From Misgurnus anguillicaudatus (taxonomy: Eukaryota > Chordata > Actinopteri > Cypriniformes > Cobitidae), in NCBI RefSeq assembly GCF_027580225.2, contig NC_073361.2, positions 34,273,501 through 34,337,500 of the forward strand: 64,000 nt of DNA. The letters are read 5' to 3'. The notes under the pieces are model-generated. The model was not told the DNA's origin, ran no database searches, and saw only the letters and a list, made by a program, of their open reading frames with translations. The first letter of the stretch is position 1. Each line of letters opens with the position of its first letter. Below are positions 35,716 to 47,142 of this stretch, piece after piece. Made by a program: the position numbers and the translations under genes.

Positions 35716-38700
35716 CATCTCTGTACAATCTGATGTATTTTCTCAACACAGATAGAAGGCTGTCAAAGACCATACTGATGTTACTTTCAAGCAAAATGTC
35801 ATCTAGAAACAGTTAAGGACGACTAGTTAACTATAGGACTTCTGTTATTTTTAGGAGCAATCAGCCAGATGACAAAACTGGCAAGAACCTTCCATACAGT
35901 AGTTTTACATTGATGGAGGAAATAGACTTCACAGAGACTTCAGGAATGCTTTTGACACAGAGCAGTGTGTGCAGAGACCCTCAGTTGGGCTCAAAAGGAC
36001 CACAGGGACCCCTCTCATATCTACAAAACAGACCAAAATATCAAATGAGAGCATGGGAAAAAATCAGGGCAGTTTGGCAAAACATCCACACACAACATAA
36101 ACACAATCACACACACAGAGTCATTTACTGTAGACCAGTGCTTCTCAAACTGGGGTCACCTGACATACACAAATACACATGACATAAGCATAAACATACA
36201 CAATACATGCACAACATAAACATATACGTTCACACACATTTCAAGGAGATGTTCACACATGCATCTTTTCTAAGTTTAATAGTTGATATTGGGTTACAGA
36301 CAGACTGTGTATAATCTGAGATTGAGATTTGAATGAAACTGCTGAGGGAGTTCTGGCGAATCTGCAATCATCTTTACCTCTGTCACATAATCAAGATGAA
36401 TCTTTCACATTCAATGCTGTAATTTAATGACGTTTCACATTATTCAGTGCAGGGTGAGTTTTCATCCCACAGACTGAAACACAAAGCTAATGATGTGAGC
36501 AGAAAATAATCAAGATTTCTGAAAGCCCATTTCTAAGCATTTAGCCTGCTAATCTCACAGGAGAGAGATTAAGAAACAACCTGTCAGTTTCAGCTCGCAC
36601 ACACAAATATAAATGCACTAAAGTCAATACAATTAAAAATCATTAAAGAATGCAAAAAAAAATGTCACAGGATCCACATACACTGTAGCAGTCATTTAAT
36701 TCATTATAAAATATTTAAGCTTATCAAAGAGTCATGTAATGATTTTGTGGTTCATGAAATTAAAATAATTTATTTCATAAGAAATCCTAAAGCTTCCACT
36801 AAAACTAGCAACTCAAATCAAAATATATTTCAGAAGTATCATTTTATTTCAGAAATCTTTTATTTGAAAACAGAAATGAAAATAATGCAAAAATGCAGGA
36901 GGTTTTAATAAAATAAGAATCTGTTTAAAAGATGATTTCTTAAGAGAGAAAGCAATTAATAAATCTTGCTGTCTGAATTTTCATTCTTTCTTCAACGTGT
37001 TTATGTGTTTTATTCTCGACAGCAGTGGATTTACTGTGACCGGAGCAAAACAGACACGACAGATATGTTCTGTAAAGCCTCCGCAAGAATTCCTGACAAT
37101 ATAACTGTCTGTTGTTGTTTTATATTAGCATTGACTCATCAGCTCATCCTGCTAAAGAATGAGTTCCTATCCCTATGAGAACATGAGGTTTATTATTAGA
37201 GCATTAAAACACGTCTTCAGTCTAACAGCAATCTGGCAACCCAACTGCAGACTGATTCAATCTGGCTCATAAATCAAAACAGCACAGATCTCTCCTGAGC
37301 TTTAGTAATTAATTCACTTGCACAGCAATCTATGGAACAGCTTTATGTCTTAAAACTTTTATTAGCAGTTGAAAACAAAATTGATTGACAGGTGTATGGC
37401 TCAGGGATTATTTCTGACAGAATGACTGATGCCTTCAAAAAATGATAAATGTTGAAAAAGTCAAGTTTCATTTCTCTAGTGCTTTTACAGAGTCGCTCTA
37501 CTACAGAAACAAACTGCATAAACAAGATCTCAGTTGTTTCTTCTAGCAATGATATAAATACAAGTAAAGGATATTTGGTGAAGTCTTCAGCTTTTTTCCC
37601 AGATAAGTCATTATTGTATATTAGTTTGTCTCCTCTAGGGTTTCACAAGAACAAAATGTGAAAAATGTCTCAATTTCTGCTCAAATTTCCCAATTATTCA
37701 AACATCATCTTCAACATTTTGCATCAAATTATTCAAGACCAAATACAGCAATGTGATCTCTGCAATTTACGATTGTTTAATCAGATTTCTATTTGAATTC
37801 ATCCAATGATGAAACATCTGAGACAAACTTAATTCTTCAACGAGTCTGTCTTGGACCATCATTGTGACCATCATCACTGACAGACAACGCTGCTGGGCGA
37901 CACCTGTCTCACTCTCATCAAACGTTCCCATGGCGATGAGCTGTCTCTAAATGATTATACAGTATATAAAACACTGATTAGGGAGGGACAAAATAATTGT
38001 GTTCCTGTTCCTGGAGTGTTCCTGAGCATGACATCAGCAGCTCAAATGTCATGGGTTTGAATCTCATACTGATAGAAAATGTATCATTTCATTTTAGCTT
38101 TATCATTTAAGCAGTGAAATAACAATGATCCTCATCCACTTTAAAATATCACAGATCCAGTAACACAACAAGGAATGAAGTTCTTGCAAAAGCTGCACAA
38201 ATAGACGTCAGTGTTTCTGTAAAGGACAATGACAAAATATTCAGAGGTCACACTGAACTGTTTCTCTTGGTTAAATCTTTCAGATGTTGTTCATTTTGTT
38301 TCTGCTCTGATTGTTAAAAGAAGAAAATCATCATGACTGCCGTACTGCACATTAGCCTTTCGTGGAAGAAAACCATTGATGAAAACTACAAAATCCACTC
38401 ATTTTAACTTATTGAACTCTGAATCAACACTGACAGATCTTTGTGTGTTTACACACTTCATCTTTCAAATGATGATGATTCATCAAACACACATGACCAG
38501 AAAACTAAAACACAGATATGTGTAAATCTCAGAGGACCATCAGAAGAACATCACACATCTGTCCTGTTGTGTAAACAGCAAGATTCATGAAAAAACACAA
38601 TATTTTAGTTGATGTAGTAAATCATACTTTGTTTCTTTTGTTTTTGAAAAAACACAGATACATTTTCAAACCCTTTTCATTCATTTAACATATTTGCTCT

Positions 38701-41700
38701 TCCACAATCATATTAGCTTGACCCCGTAATAAATGTTTATGATTTATTTTAATAATCTTAGCTTTGATTTAAGTTTACATTTACTGATGTGAAATCTAAA
38801 TGTGTAAATATTGCAATCTTTCTTCATACAGAGTTGTCATAACATTTAACATTTTCATCTCACAGAAACCATGAATCTTATGAAAGTTTTTTTGTTGTTG
38901 ATTTTGAAAGTGATAAAATGAATGCACAGTTTTTTTTAATAAAGAGAAATCTCATGTTAATACAATATAGTCTGAAGTTATTTGGTTTGCTGCCAACAAA
39001 CACAATCATTACATTCTGTGCGGTTTAAACTGGTTCTGACTGGTTCATACTGCTGAGGGTTGTTCTGGTGCTGCTGTAACTGTAGGATCAATTAGTAAAA
39101 CTTAACTAGTTTACCAAGCAAGTCTAAGTGGTTAAGGTGGACATGATGAGGACAAGTGTTTAATGTTAAATTATTATATAGAGCAGAGATATTTATTGTA
39201 TTTCTATTCATATTCTGACTTGTTACGAGACAGAAACTTTCCTCTCATGTAAGGGTGAGAAATCCTTTGACACAGTTTCTCAAGTAAAACTTTCGATCGT
39301 CCACGCACAGATAAGTCAAAAGTTCTCGCACTCTGTGTTTGTTTATATTTGTTAATGATATAATCAAATACTTCACTTACTAGTGTGCAACTCACCAACG
39401 TCACATTCAAAGCATGTGGCTATATTAATGCAACATGAGACATGACTGAAACTCCAATGTCATTGTGTTTCAGCTTATATTTATTTACTGATAGTATTGA
39501 TTTTTATTGGGAAATCTTATTTATAAAAACTAATCTAATATTTCACTAAAAATTAATCTGAAATTGTAAACGTTGCAAGTGTAAATGTAAGATATTTGAT
39601 CTTAAATCCAGACACTAATAATACTGTTGGGTCTTCAAATCAGACAAAAAACCTAAAAACTATGTCGTTTTTACTCTTTAGAAGCACAAACTATACTGAA
39701 GATTACATTAAAGCAAGAATATTTTAACTTAAATTCAGCTTGTTTGAAGAATTTTTAAGACCCACAATATCCTGAAATGTGATGAAAATTATAAAAACCA
39801 ATAAAAATAAATGTGTGAGCATGCTGTATAAACTCAAATTATTTGGGTGTGAATTGTTTTTTTCTTTCATTTGTCATTGTGATGCTTTATGAACGTCTCA
39901 ACACAAAGTTACAGTATAGATTACATTTCACACTTGTGCAACAACATTTTAGGAGTAAAAAATGTTCTTTGTAAAGAGTCATAAAAATGGATTAAAAAAC
40001 AACATCTTTGTCCTTTCTTACAATTTTTGTTAATTGCTAAAACACTAAAACCCATTCTCCAAGTAAACACAACAACTCAAAATTTTTCACACTTTGTGCT
40101 AATAATGTTTTTACCAATCGTACACATTATAAACTAGCACAGACTGTACAGGTGTGTTCATATCAACAATGAAAGAAAAACAATCAGAGAGACTGTGGAG
40201 CAAGAATATGAGGAAGAGGTGATGATGATGATGATGAGGAGGAAGATTATAAGGAAGAGCAGGACACTATAAAGGAAAATCAGTTGACCTGTGGTGTGAT
40301 ATCAAGAGGGTTTTATTCTCTTTTTAGGGATAATGTTGTCTGTGATGTGGATGAAGGTTTGTGATCAAAGCTTTAGAGCATGAAGATGCTGAGATGCTGA
40401 GACAGAATTGAATTTCTCATTGACTTGGTTTTGCAGTTGAACATTTATTGAGCACTGTAACATGATTTTTATTTAGAGTTTTCATTGATATTTGAGATTT
40501 ATTTGTTGGACTGCTGAATGTTTACAGGATGCAAGTGTTGCATTTTGTATACAGACATTCAAAACATACTATTACTGTATGCAGTATACACGATATCCAC
40601 TAAAATAACTTAGTAGGAAAAACAAATACGGAAGTCAATGAGTACCATCAAATTTGTGCTTACCATCATTAATCAAAATATCTCCCTCTGTGTTCAACAG
40701 AATAAAGAAACTCATACAGGTTTAAACCAACATGAGGATGAGTAAATGACGACAGATTTTTGATTGTTGGGTGAACTTTGACTTTAACATGAACACATTT
40801 GACTGCACTTGGGTTTAGGTTTGGCAATAACACAATGCACTTTATCGTATTTGGGAGCTTTGCACACTGCTTGAAACCTTTCTTTAGCACATTGGTTTTA
40901 GTTGTAATTGACATGTATGTTTTAAATAATTTTTTGGTCTGACATGAAAAAATAAAATAAAATTACTGAATAAATGGGGAGCTGGGCATTGCACATAAAT
41001 AATGTAAAACAAATTTGAATAAATAATTTAAGGACTTAACCTCAATACATCCAGCACCTAAAAATAAAGTCATCTATAATATTTATGTTTATGAGAAATA
41101 AAAGTCATTCATTCATTATGTGTGTGCATTATTGATTTTAAACTCTGGATCTATTTCAATGATTCTGGTTTGATCATTTATTACACTAGTGAACCCGAAC
41201 CCAACACATAATGACATCATGTAGCGATGAAAACAATGTTTTGTCTGTTTGTGTCACATGTCTGACATCTGCTGGTCATTACAGAACACTGCTTGAGCTT
41301 CTCAGTCTTTACACTAAAGGTCTTTTCCCATAGACTTTCTTTTAAATTAGGTCTGTATACTTTATATTTATGAATGATTCGTGTGTTTCTGCTATATGAT
41401 GTGACCTGAATACTGTATTTGTTTAATATCACATTGATTTAGGCAGGAAGTATTATTAGTTCATTCTGTTGTTTCTATTTTTGAAAAATACACATTGTTG
41501 AAAACACAAGATGTTACAGTGCAGTGATTAATGAAAGTATGTTAGGAAATATACATTACAGTTTGTGTCTGTGCTTTTTGTGTGTGTTATGAAGTTTACA
41601 CTATATTTTAATTGGGTAATTGTGATTTTCTTTTATTATTTATTGCCAACTGCTCATTTGTGTAACTTTTATATCTCTCGTATTTAAAATGCATTATAAC

Positions 41701-41880
41701 AGAAGCATCAGAACTTAATGAATATCTTTTTTTAATCATCATAATTAATCCATTAAAATGCAAATGTACATATTTTTACATAATATGTAGAGAGAAGAAA
41801 AACTATGAATGGTTTAATATAAAGTATCCCACAATAACTCTTAACTAAATACATTTTCAGAAGGTAGCACAGGTTTATTG

Positions 41881-42082
41881 GCGCATCTCTGGAATCCTGC
41901 AGGAAGTCAGGATGCGCCCGACGTGGAACTGCGCGTGCGCACTGCGAGTCTGAAGTAAAGCAAGCAAACAGTCTGCGTTTGCGCAGCTGCAGAACTTTCA
42001 TCGCGCTTCTTACGTATCATTGAAATCGCACGAGACTGATGAAGTTTGTTACATTCACAGTCTACGATGAGTCGCGTCACGG
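41881..42082 (+). promoter_or_regulatory. CpG-rich presumed anks6 promoter, separated from the gene by a LINE
   Basis: This 200-bp block is much richer in CG dinucleotides than its surroundings and includes TGCGCGTGCGCA at 41930-41941, one base from the palindromic NRF1 consensus TGCGCATGCGCA. It ends with the 14-bp target copy of the inserted LINE, whose other copy lies 126 nt before the anks6 ATG. Before the insertion it therefore directly abutted the anks6 leader. Promoter function is inferred. Confidence 0.6.
42069..42082. repeat. 14-bp target-site duplication, 5' copy (I/Nimb LINE)
   Basis: GAGTCGCGTCACGG, identical to 47272-47285. It marks the exact 5' border of the LINE. Confidence 0.92.
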
Positions 42083-42122
42083 AAAGGCGGTTGGCGACAG
42101 CTGGATTGTGACTGGAGCGCTG

Positions 42123-43313
42123 ATGGAAGGAAGTAGCGTAGATTCCGGAAGCGATCCGGAAATGGAGGATGTGGATAGTGGAGGCGGCGGGATTGAAAGT
42201 AGTAAGTGGAATGTAGTAGAAAATCGGAAAAGGAAGAAACAACAGGGACAATCTTCTGACTCGGGTAGTGAGAAGGGAGAAATCCAGGCTAGAAGAAGGA
42301 AAGAGGAGTATAAGGTACTGTTGAAGTTTGTTGACTCGGTGAAAGCAATTAATCCGTTGAAACTGACGAAAACATTGAAAGAAACGATAGGGACCGTCGA
42401 AAGCATTAAGACTATGAGGGATGGTAATCTGATGTTGTTTTGTAAAGACAGTATGCAGCAAAAATCGGCCCTGGGGATAAAATCAATGATTGGACGTAAG
42501 GTGATTTGCTCAATTCCAGAAGGAAAGGTTTTGATCAGAGGTGTTGTATCAGGGATTCCGACAGATATCACGGAGGATACGATTAAAAAGAACATTACAG
42601 GAGCATCGGTAAAATTTGTCAAAAGGCTCAAGTACGTTAGAAATAACGAAAAGAAAGACAGCCTTTCAGTAATGATAAGCTTTGATGGAAATAAAATGCC
42701 AGAAAAAGTTTATTTAGGATTTGTAAGATATGAGGTTAGACCATACGTTCCTCCTCCACTGAGATGTTATAAATGTCAGAAATTTGGTCACGTAGCGGCA
42801 GTATGCAGAGGCAAACAGAGATGTGCGAGATGTGGAGGTGAACATGAGTACGGCAAGTGTGGGCAAGGTGTAAATCCTAAGTGTTGCAATTGTGGGGGGG
42901 ATCATAGTGCAGGATACGGTGGTTGTCAGGTACGGAAAAAGGCAGTCAAGGTTCAAAATGTCAAGATATCAGAAGGGATAACGTACGCTGAGGCTTTGAA
43001 GAAAGTTAACCAGATACCAAAAACAAATGAAACTAGGGGTGAAGAAATACAAACAAAAATACAGAGGAAAGAGCAAAGTGGGGATAAGGAAGTAATGGAG
43101 GATAAGGTGGCATTTTTAGCATTTATCGCTGAAGTAGTGAATTGTTCAGCTCAAACTGAAAGCAGGACAGAAAGAATCAAAATCATTATCAGAGCTGCAG
43201 AAAAGTATTTGGAAATGGGGAATGTCAATGTTGACATGATAAATGAAAGGCTCAAGATTCCAATATTGAATAGTCAAGTAGTAAACAGTCAGACATTATG
43301 TGGTGGATCTTAA
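42123..43313 (+). CDS. I/Nimb LINE ORF1: zinc-knuckle nucleic-acid-binding protein
   Basis: 396 aa from the ATG at 42123 (MEGSSVDSGSDPEMEDVD). The same frame is open back to 42039, but that ATG lies upstream of the LINE border in host sequence, so I chose the first ATG inside the element. A Ser/Asp/Glu-rich N-terminus is followed by a basic patch (NRKRKKQQ), a middle domain, and three CCHC zinc knuckles at about residues 215-275 (CYKCQKFGHVAAVC, CARCGGEHEYGKC, CCNCGGDHSAGYGGC). It ends TAA at 43311-43313, sharing its last A with the ORF2 start. Presumed RNA packaging role. Confidence 0.93.
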   Translation: MEGSSVDSGSDPEMEDVDSGGGGIESSKWNVVENRKRKKQQGQSSDSGSEKGEIQARRRKEEYKVLLKFVDSVKAINPLKLTKTLKETIGTVESIKTMRDGNLMLFCKDSMQQKSALGIKSMIGRKVICSIPEGKVLIRGVVSGIPTDITEDTIKKNITGASVKFVKRLKYVRNNEKKDSLSVMISFDGNKMPEKVYLGFVRYEVRPYVPPPLRCYKCQKFGHVAAVCRGKQRCARCGGEHEYGKCGQGVNPKCCNCGGDHSAGYGGCQVRKKAVKVQNVKISEGITYAEALKKVNQIPKTNETRGEEIQTKIQRKEQSGDKEVMEDKVAFLAFIAEVVNCSAQTESRTERIKIIIRAAEKYLEMGNVNVDMINERLKIPILNSQVVNSQTLCGGS

Positions 43314-46300
43314 TGGTTTTATCTATCTTACAATGGAATGCAAGAAGTTTGTTTGCAAATGGACAGGAATTTAAGAAATTTATAGGAAACCAGGAGGAAA
43401 GCCCAGACGTTATATGTATACAGGAAACTTGGCTTAGATCACAATACAATTTTTTAATACAGGGTTATATTACTATTCGAAGGGATAGACATAAAGGGAA
43501 TGGAGGTGGAGTAGCTACATTTATTAAACAAGGAATTGGATATAAAATAGTTGAGGTAGATAGGGAAATAGAAGTTGTGGTGGTGGAAATATGGGAAGAA
43601 TTGCGATGTAGGTCTATAAGAATAATTAATTTTTACAATCCATGTGATAAGTTAAGCAAAGATATCCTAGAAAGTATGGTAGGGAATGGTAGTCAAAAGA
43701 CTGTGTGGTGTGGTGATTTTAACGCTCATAGTTCAGTATGGGGAAGCGATAAAACGGATTATAATGGTGAGATCATTGAAGATATGTTAGATTGGGGAAG
43801 ATTAGTATGCATGAATGATGGAAGTCATACTAGAATTGATTTATATAAGGGAAATCATTCAGCATTAGACCTGACAATAGTCTCTGAAAGTTTAGCGAGT
43901 AAATGTGAATGGAAAGTATTAAGAGAAAGTACAATGGGAAGTGATCATTTTCCTATTTGTAGTAAAGTTGGAGTAGAAATAGAACAAAGAGTGGGGGAAA
44001 GAATGCTTAGGTGGAGGTTCAAGTCAGCTGATTGGGATGTATATAAGGAGGTATGTGAAAGCAAAATGAAGGAAATAAGTGAATGTCTGGAAGATGTTGA
44101 TGTTTTTAATAATGAAATATGTAAGATTCTTCAGAGTACAGCTGAAGAAGTAATAGGTAAGAGGAAGGCAGGCATCAAGAGGAAGTATATGCCATGGTGG
44201 AATGAGGAGTGTAATGATGCAATTAAAAGGAGAAATAAAGCTCTCAAGAAGGTAAGAAGATCACTTAACTTCAACGATTTAGTTAGTTATAAAAGGGCAC
44301 AGGCGATAGTGAGAAGAGTTATAAGAACGTCGAAAAGGAAGTATTGGAGGGAATTTTGTAATAGAATAGGGGAAGACATTGAAATAAGTGAGTTATGGAA
44401 TATGATTCGAAAGATGGGAGGAATACAAAGAGATTACAACATACCAGTACTAGAATATAATAGTAGGCAAATTATATCTGAAAGTGATAAAGCAGAGGTG
44501 TTTGCAGAGACATTTGTAAAAATCCACAGTAATTCAAATTTAGCTGAGGATATGAAGAAAACTAGGGCTCAGATACTAAGTAAATATCCTCATTTACTGG
44601 AGGTAAAAGGGCCTTCGGGAAATACGTTGGATTCAGAATTTACTTTGTATGAATTGAAAAAAGTGCTAGTAGGGGTTAAGCAAACTTCTCCTGGTAGAGA
44701 TGACATTTGTTATGAGATGATTAAACACTTATCAGAGACAGCATTGGAACCAATTTTGAGGCTTTTTAATAAGGTTTGGAAGTCAGGAAAATTACCAAAA
44801 GATTGGAAGCATGGAGTCATAGTGCCAATTCCAAAACCAGGCAAGGATCATTCACAACCAAGTAACTATAGACCTATATCTTTAACGTCAAATTTGTGCA
44901 AACTAATGGAGCGTATGGTTATGAGTAGATTGGTATATGTCATTGAAAGGGATAATATATTATCACCTTACCAAAGTGGATTTAGGAAAGGACGTAATAC
45001 AATGGACTCAGTTCTGTGTTTAGAATCTGAAATAAGGAAAGCACAGGTAAATAAGGAAGTATTAGTTGGGGTATTTTTTGATGTCGAAAAGGCATATGAC
45101 ATGATGTGGAAAGAGGGACTTTTAATTAAATTAGAAAAAATGGAAATTAAGGGTAGAATGTATAACTGGATCAGGGATTTCCTGTTCAACAGAACAATAC
45201 AAGTAAGAGTTAATAATGTTTTTTCTCAGATATACACAATAGAGAATGGAACACCTCAGGGAAGCGTTAGTTGTCCAATTCTGTTTAACATTATGATAAA
45301 CGACATCTTTTCAAAGGTTGATACAGGAATTGGAAGATCTTTATATGCAGACGATGGTGCGCTGTGGAAAAGAGGGCGTAATGTTAAATATGTGGAAAGA
45401 TGTTTGCAGAATGCTGTTAAACTAGTAGAGGATTGGGCAAATGAATGGGGTTTTCGGTTTTCAGTAGACAAAACTCAAGTAATTTGTTTTACAAAAAAGA
45501 AAAGTAACCCTATCATTAGCATTAAATTGTATGGACAAGAAGTGAAGCAAACAGCAGTTGTGCGTTTTTTAGGTGTATGGATGGATGTTAAATTGAATTT
45601 CATAATGCATATCCAGAAGCTTGTAGACAAATGCAAAAAAGCTTTAAATGTCATGAGGTGTTTAGCAGGAATCGATTGGGGAGCATGTTGTCAGTCCCTT
45701 AAGACAGTTTATTGTGCCACAATAAGATCAGCAATAGATTACGGCAGTATGGTATATTGTACTGCATCTAAAGCTCAACTTGTAAAGCTAGAGACAATTC
45801 AGTCGCAGGCTTTGCGAATTTGTTGTGGAGCTTTTAGATCCTCTCCAATACCGGCAGTGCAAGTAGAGATGGGGGAAATGCCTCAAAAAATTCGTAGACT
45901 TAAGTTAAAAATGAGATATTGGATAAGTATTAAGGGACATTCGGATCGTCATCCAATTAAAATGGTGTTGCAGGAATGTTGGGAACATGGAATTAAAAAG
46001 ATATCGAGTTTTGGATGGACGGCCAGTGAGGAGGCTCAGAAGATGGGGTTAAATGAATTAAATGTTGCATCCACTGTAAATAGTTCAGCAATCCCCCCTT
46101 GGCTTTTCCCAATGCCTTTAATAGATACTCAATTGAGTAAAGAAAGGCAGAATGATGGCTTAAATAGTCTAGATATACAGCAATACATAGACCAAACGTA
46201 TTATAGTGCAGTACAAATATATACTGATGGTTCAAAAGATCCAGAATCCGGGAAAACAGCAGTAGCAGTATATATACCACTCTTTAATATCAGAATATCA

Positions 46301-47077
46301 AAAAGAACTTCAGATCATATTTCTGTATTCACAGCAGAAATAATAGCAATATGTCTAGCACTACAGTGGATAGAAGAAATACAACCAACAAGGACAGTGA
46401 TTTGTACAGATTCTCTTTCAGTTTTGTATAGCTTGGCAAGTGGAACATCATCAGCAAGGCAGGACATGATTTTTGAAGTAATGCAGAGTCTTTACAGATC
46501 ACAACAGTATGGATTATTGGTCAATTTTGTATGGATTCCATCGCATATGGGGGTGGAAGGAAATGAAGAGGCTGATAATTTGGCCAAGCAGGCATTAAAA
46601 CATCCACAAAAGGATATTGAAGTGGCATTAAGTAAGACAGAAATTAAAGTGATAATAGCAAAACAAATACAGGAAATTTGGCAGAAGGAATGGAATGAAG
46701 AAATAAAAGGTAGACATTTTTACGGTATTCAAGGAGAAGTTGGTTCAGTGAGAAGAAGATTCGGAAATAGGAAAGAGGATGTATTAGTCACAAGAATGCG
46801 TTTAGGACATTGTTTATTAAATAAATGTCTTCAAAGAATTGGTAAGCATGACAATGGAAATTGTGATAAATGTGGATTAGCTGAAACTGTAGGACATGTG
46901 CTCATAGAATGTGAAGCTTATGAAAGAGAGCGTTTCAAGTTAAAACAAGCTTTAAGAAATATTGAGATTAATGAGATGACACTTCAAGTTCTCCTAGGGA
47001 AAGGTGCTAAGCAATCAAAAATATATCACGAGTTAATTATATTTTTAAAGGAAACAGGATTATTTAATAGGATGTAA
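43313..47077 (+). CDS. I/Nimb LINE ORF2: endonuclease, reverse transcriptase, RNase H
   Basis: About 1254 aa. The start ATG at 43313 overlaps the ORF1 stop (TAATG); an in-frame ATG at 43298 also exists. An apurinic-type endonuclease fills the first 220 residues (LQWNARSLFANG, CIQETWL, CGDFNAHSSVWGSD, SDHFPI). RT spans about 440-760 (VPIPKPGKDHSQPSNYRPI, FFDVEKAYDMMW, NGTPQGSVSCPILF, LYADDGALW). RNase H spans about 960-1095 with its acidic residues in IYTDGSKD, FTAEIIAICLALQW, CTDSLSVLYSL and WIPSHMGVEGNEEADNLA. A C-terminal Cys/His motif (CDKCGLAETVGHVLIEC) follows. No internal stop, so it is probably enzymatically competent. Confidence 0.95.
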   Translation: MVLSILQWNARSLFANGQEFKKFIGNQEESPDVICIQETWLRSQYNFLIQGYITIRRDRHKGNGGGVATFIKQGIGYKIVEVDREIEVVVVEIWEELRCRSIRIINFYNPCDKLSKDILESMVGNGSQKTVWCGDFNAHSSVWGSDKTDYNGEIIEDMLDWGRLVCMNDGSHTRIDLYKGNHSALDLTIVSESLASKCEWKVLRESTMGSDHFPICSKVGVEIEQRVGERMLRWRFKSADWDVYKEVCESKMKEISECLEDVDVFNNEICKILQSTAEEVIGKRKAGIKRKYMPWWNEECNDAIKRRNKALKKVRRSLNFNDLVSYKRAQAIVRRVIRTSKRKYWREFCNRIGEDIEISELWNMIRKMGGIQRDYNIPVLEYNSRQIISESDKAEVFAETFVKIHSNSNLAEDMKKTRAQILSKYPHLLEVKGPSGNTLDSEFTLYELKKVLVGVKQTSPGRDDICYEMIKHLSETALEPILRLFNKVWKSGKLPKDWKHGVIVPIPKPGKDHSQPSNYRPISLTSNLCKLMERMVMSRLVYVIERDNILSPYQSGFRKGRNTMDSVLCLESEIRKAQVNKEVLVGVFFDVEKAYDMMWKEGLLIKLEKMEIKGRMYNWIRDFLFNRTIQVRVNNVFSQIYTIENGTPQGSVSCPILFNIMINDIFSKVDTGIGRSLYADDGALWKRGRNVKYVERCLQNAVKLVEDWANEWGFRFSVDKTQVICFTKKKSNPIISIKLYGQEVKQTAVVRFLGVWMDVKLNFIMHIQKLVDKCKKALNVMRCLAGIDWGACCQSLKTVYCATIRSAIDYGSMVYCTASKAQLVKLETIQSQALRICCGAFRSSPIPAVQVEMGEMPQKIRRLKLKMRYWISIKGHSDRHPIKMVLQECWEHGIKKISSFGWTASEEAQKMGLNELNVASTVNSSAIPPWLFPMPLIDTQLSKERQNDGLNSLDIQQYIDQTYYSAVQIYTDGSKDPESGKTAVAVYIPLFNIRISKRTSDHISVFTAEIIAICLALQWIEEIQPTRTVICTDSLSVLYSLASGTSSARQDMIFEVMQSLYRSQQYGLLVNFVWIPSHMGVEGNEEADNLAKQALKHPQKDIEVALSKTEIKVIIAKQIQEIWQKEWNEEIKGRHFYGIQGEVGSVRRRFGNRKEDVLVTRMRLGHCLLNKCLQRIGKHDNGNCDKCGLAETVGHVLIECEAYERERFKLKQALRNIEINEMTLQVLLGKGAKQSKIYHELIIFLKETGLFNRM

Positions 47078-47102
47078 AATTCACTTCTGTGTAAACTCTT
47101 AA

Positions 47103-47110
<8 letters not shown>

Positions 47111-47133
<23 letters not shown>

Positions 47134-47142
47134 TTTTGACAG
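47111..47142 (+). promoter_or_regulatory. Perfect-looking 3' splice acceptor in the LINE 3' UTR
   Basis: Twenty-seven consecutive T followed by GACAG, with AG at 47141-47142. This is a long polypyrimidine tract plus AG, in sense orientation, 268 nt upstream of the anks6 start codon. Its use is not shown by the sequence. Confidence 0.4.

Larger units (their letters stand above)
30653..41880. other. 11-kb stretch without a recognised gene
   Basis: AT-rich, with only short chance open frames. It contains the dispersed repeat at 31725-31985, tRNA-like fragments (32038-32072 and 35640-35715 minus, 38030-38068 plus), an MITE-like segment with 'TTGGTTTAACTTAAAAAAATAAGTTACC' (about 34275) and a (GAT)n/(GAG) patch at 40215-40260. 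An exon-like piece at 37020-37110 (after TCTCGACAG) could not be tied to any family. Confidence 0.55.

Noticed and set aside
37020..37110. Exon-like segment after TCTCGACAG (QWIYCDRSKTDTTDMFC)
   Set aside because: No donor in a suitable phase, no family match and no partner exons nearby.
42039..42122. Upstream ATG of the LINE ORF1 frame at 42039
   Set aside because: It lies before the target-site duplication (42069-42082), in host DNA, so it is not part of the element's own ORF1.
41907..42631. Two 184-aa minus-strand open frames
   Set aside because: Antisense to the I/Nimb LINE ORF1 and host leader; composition reflects the sense coding strand.
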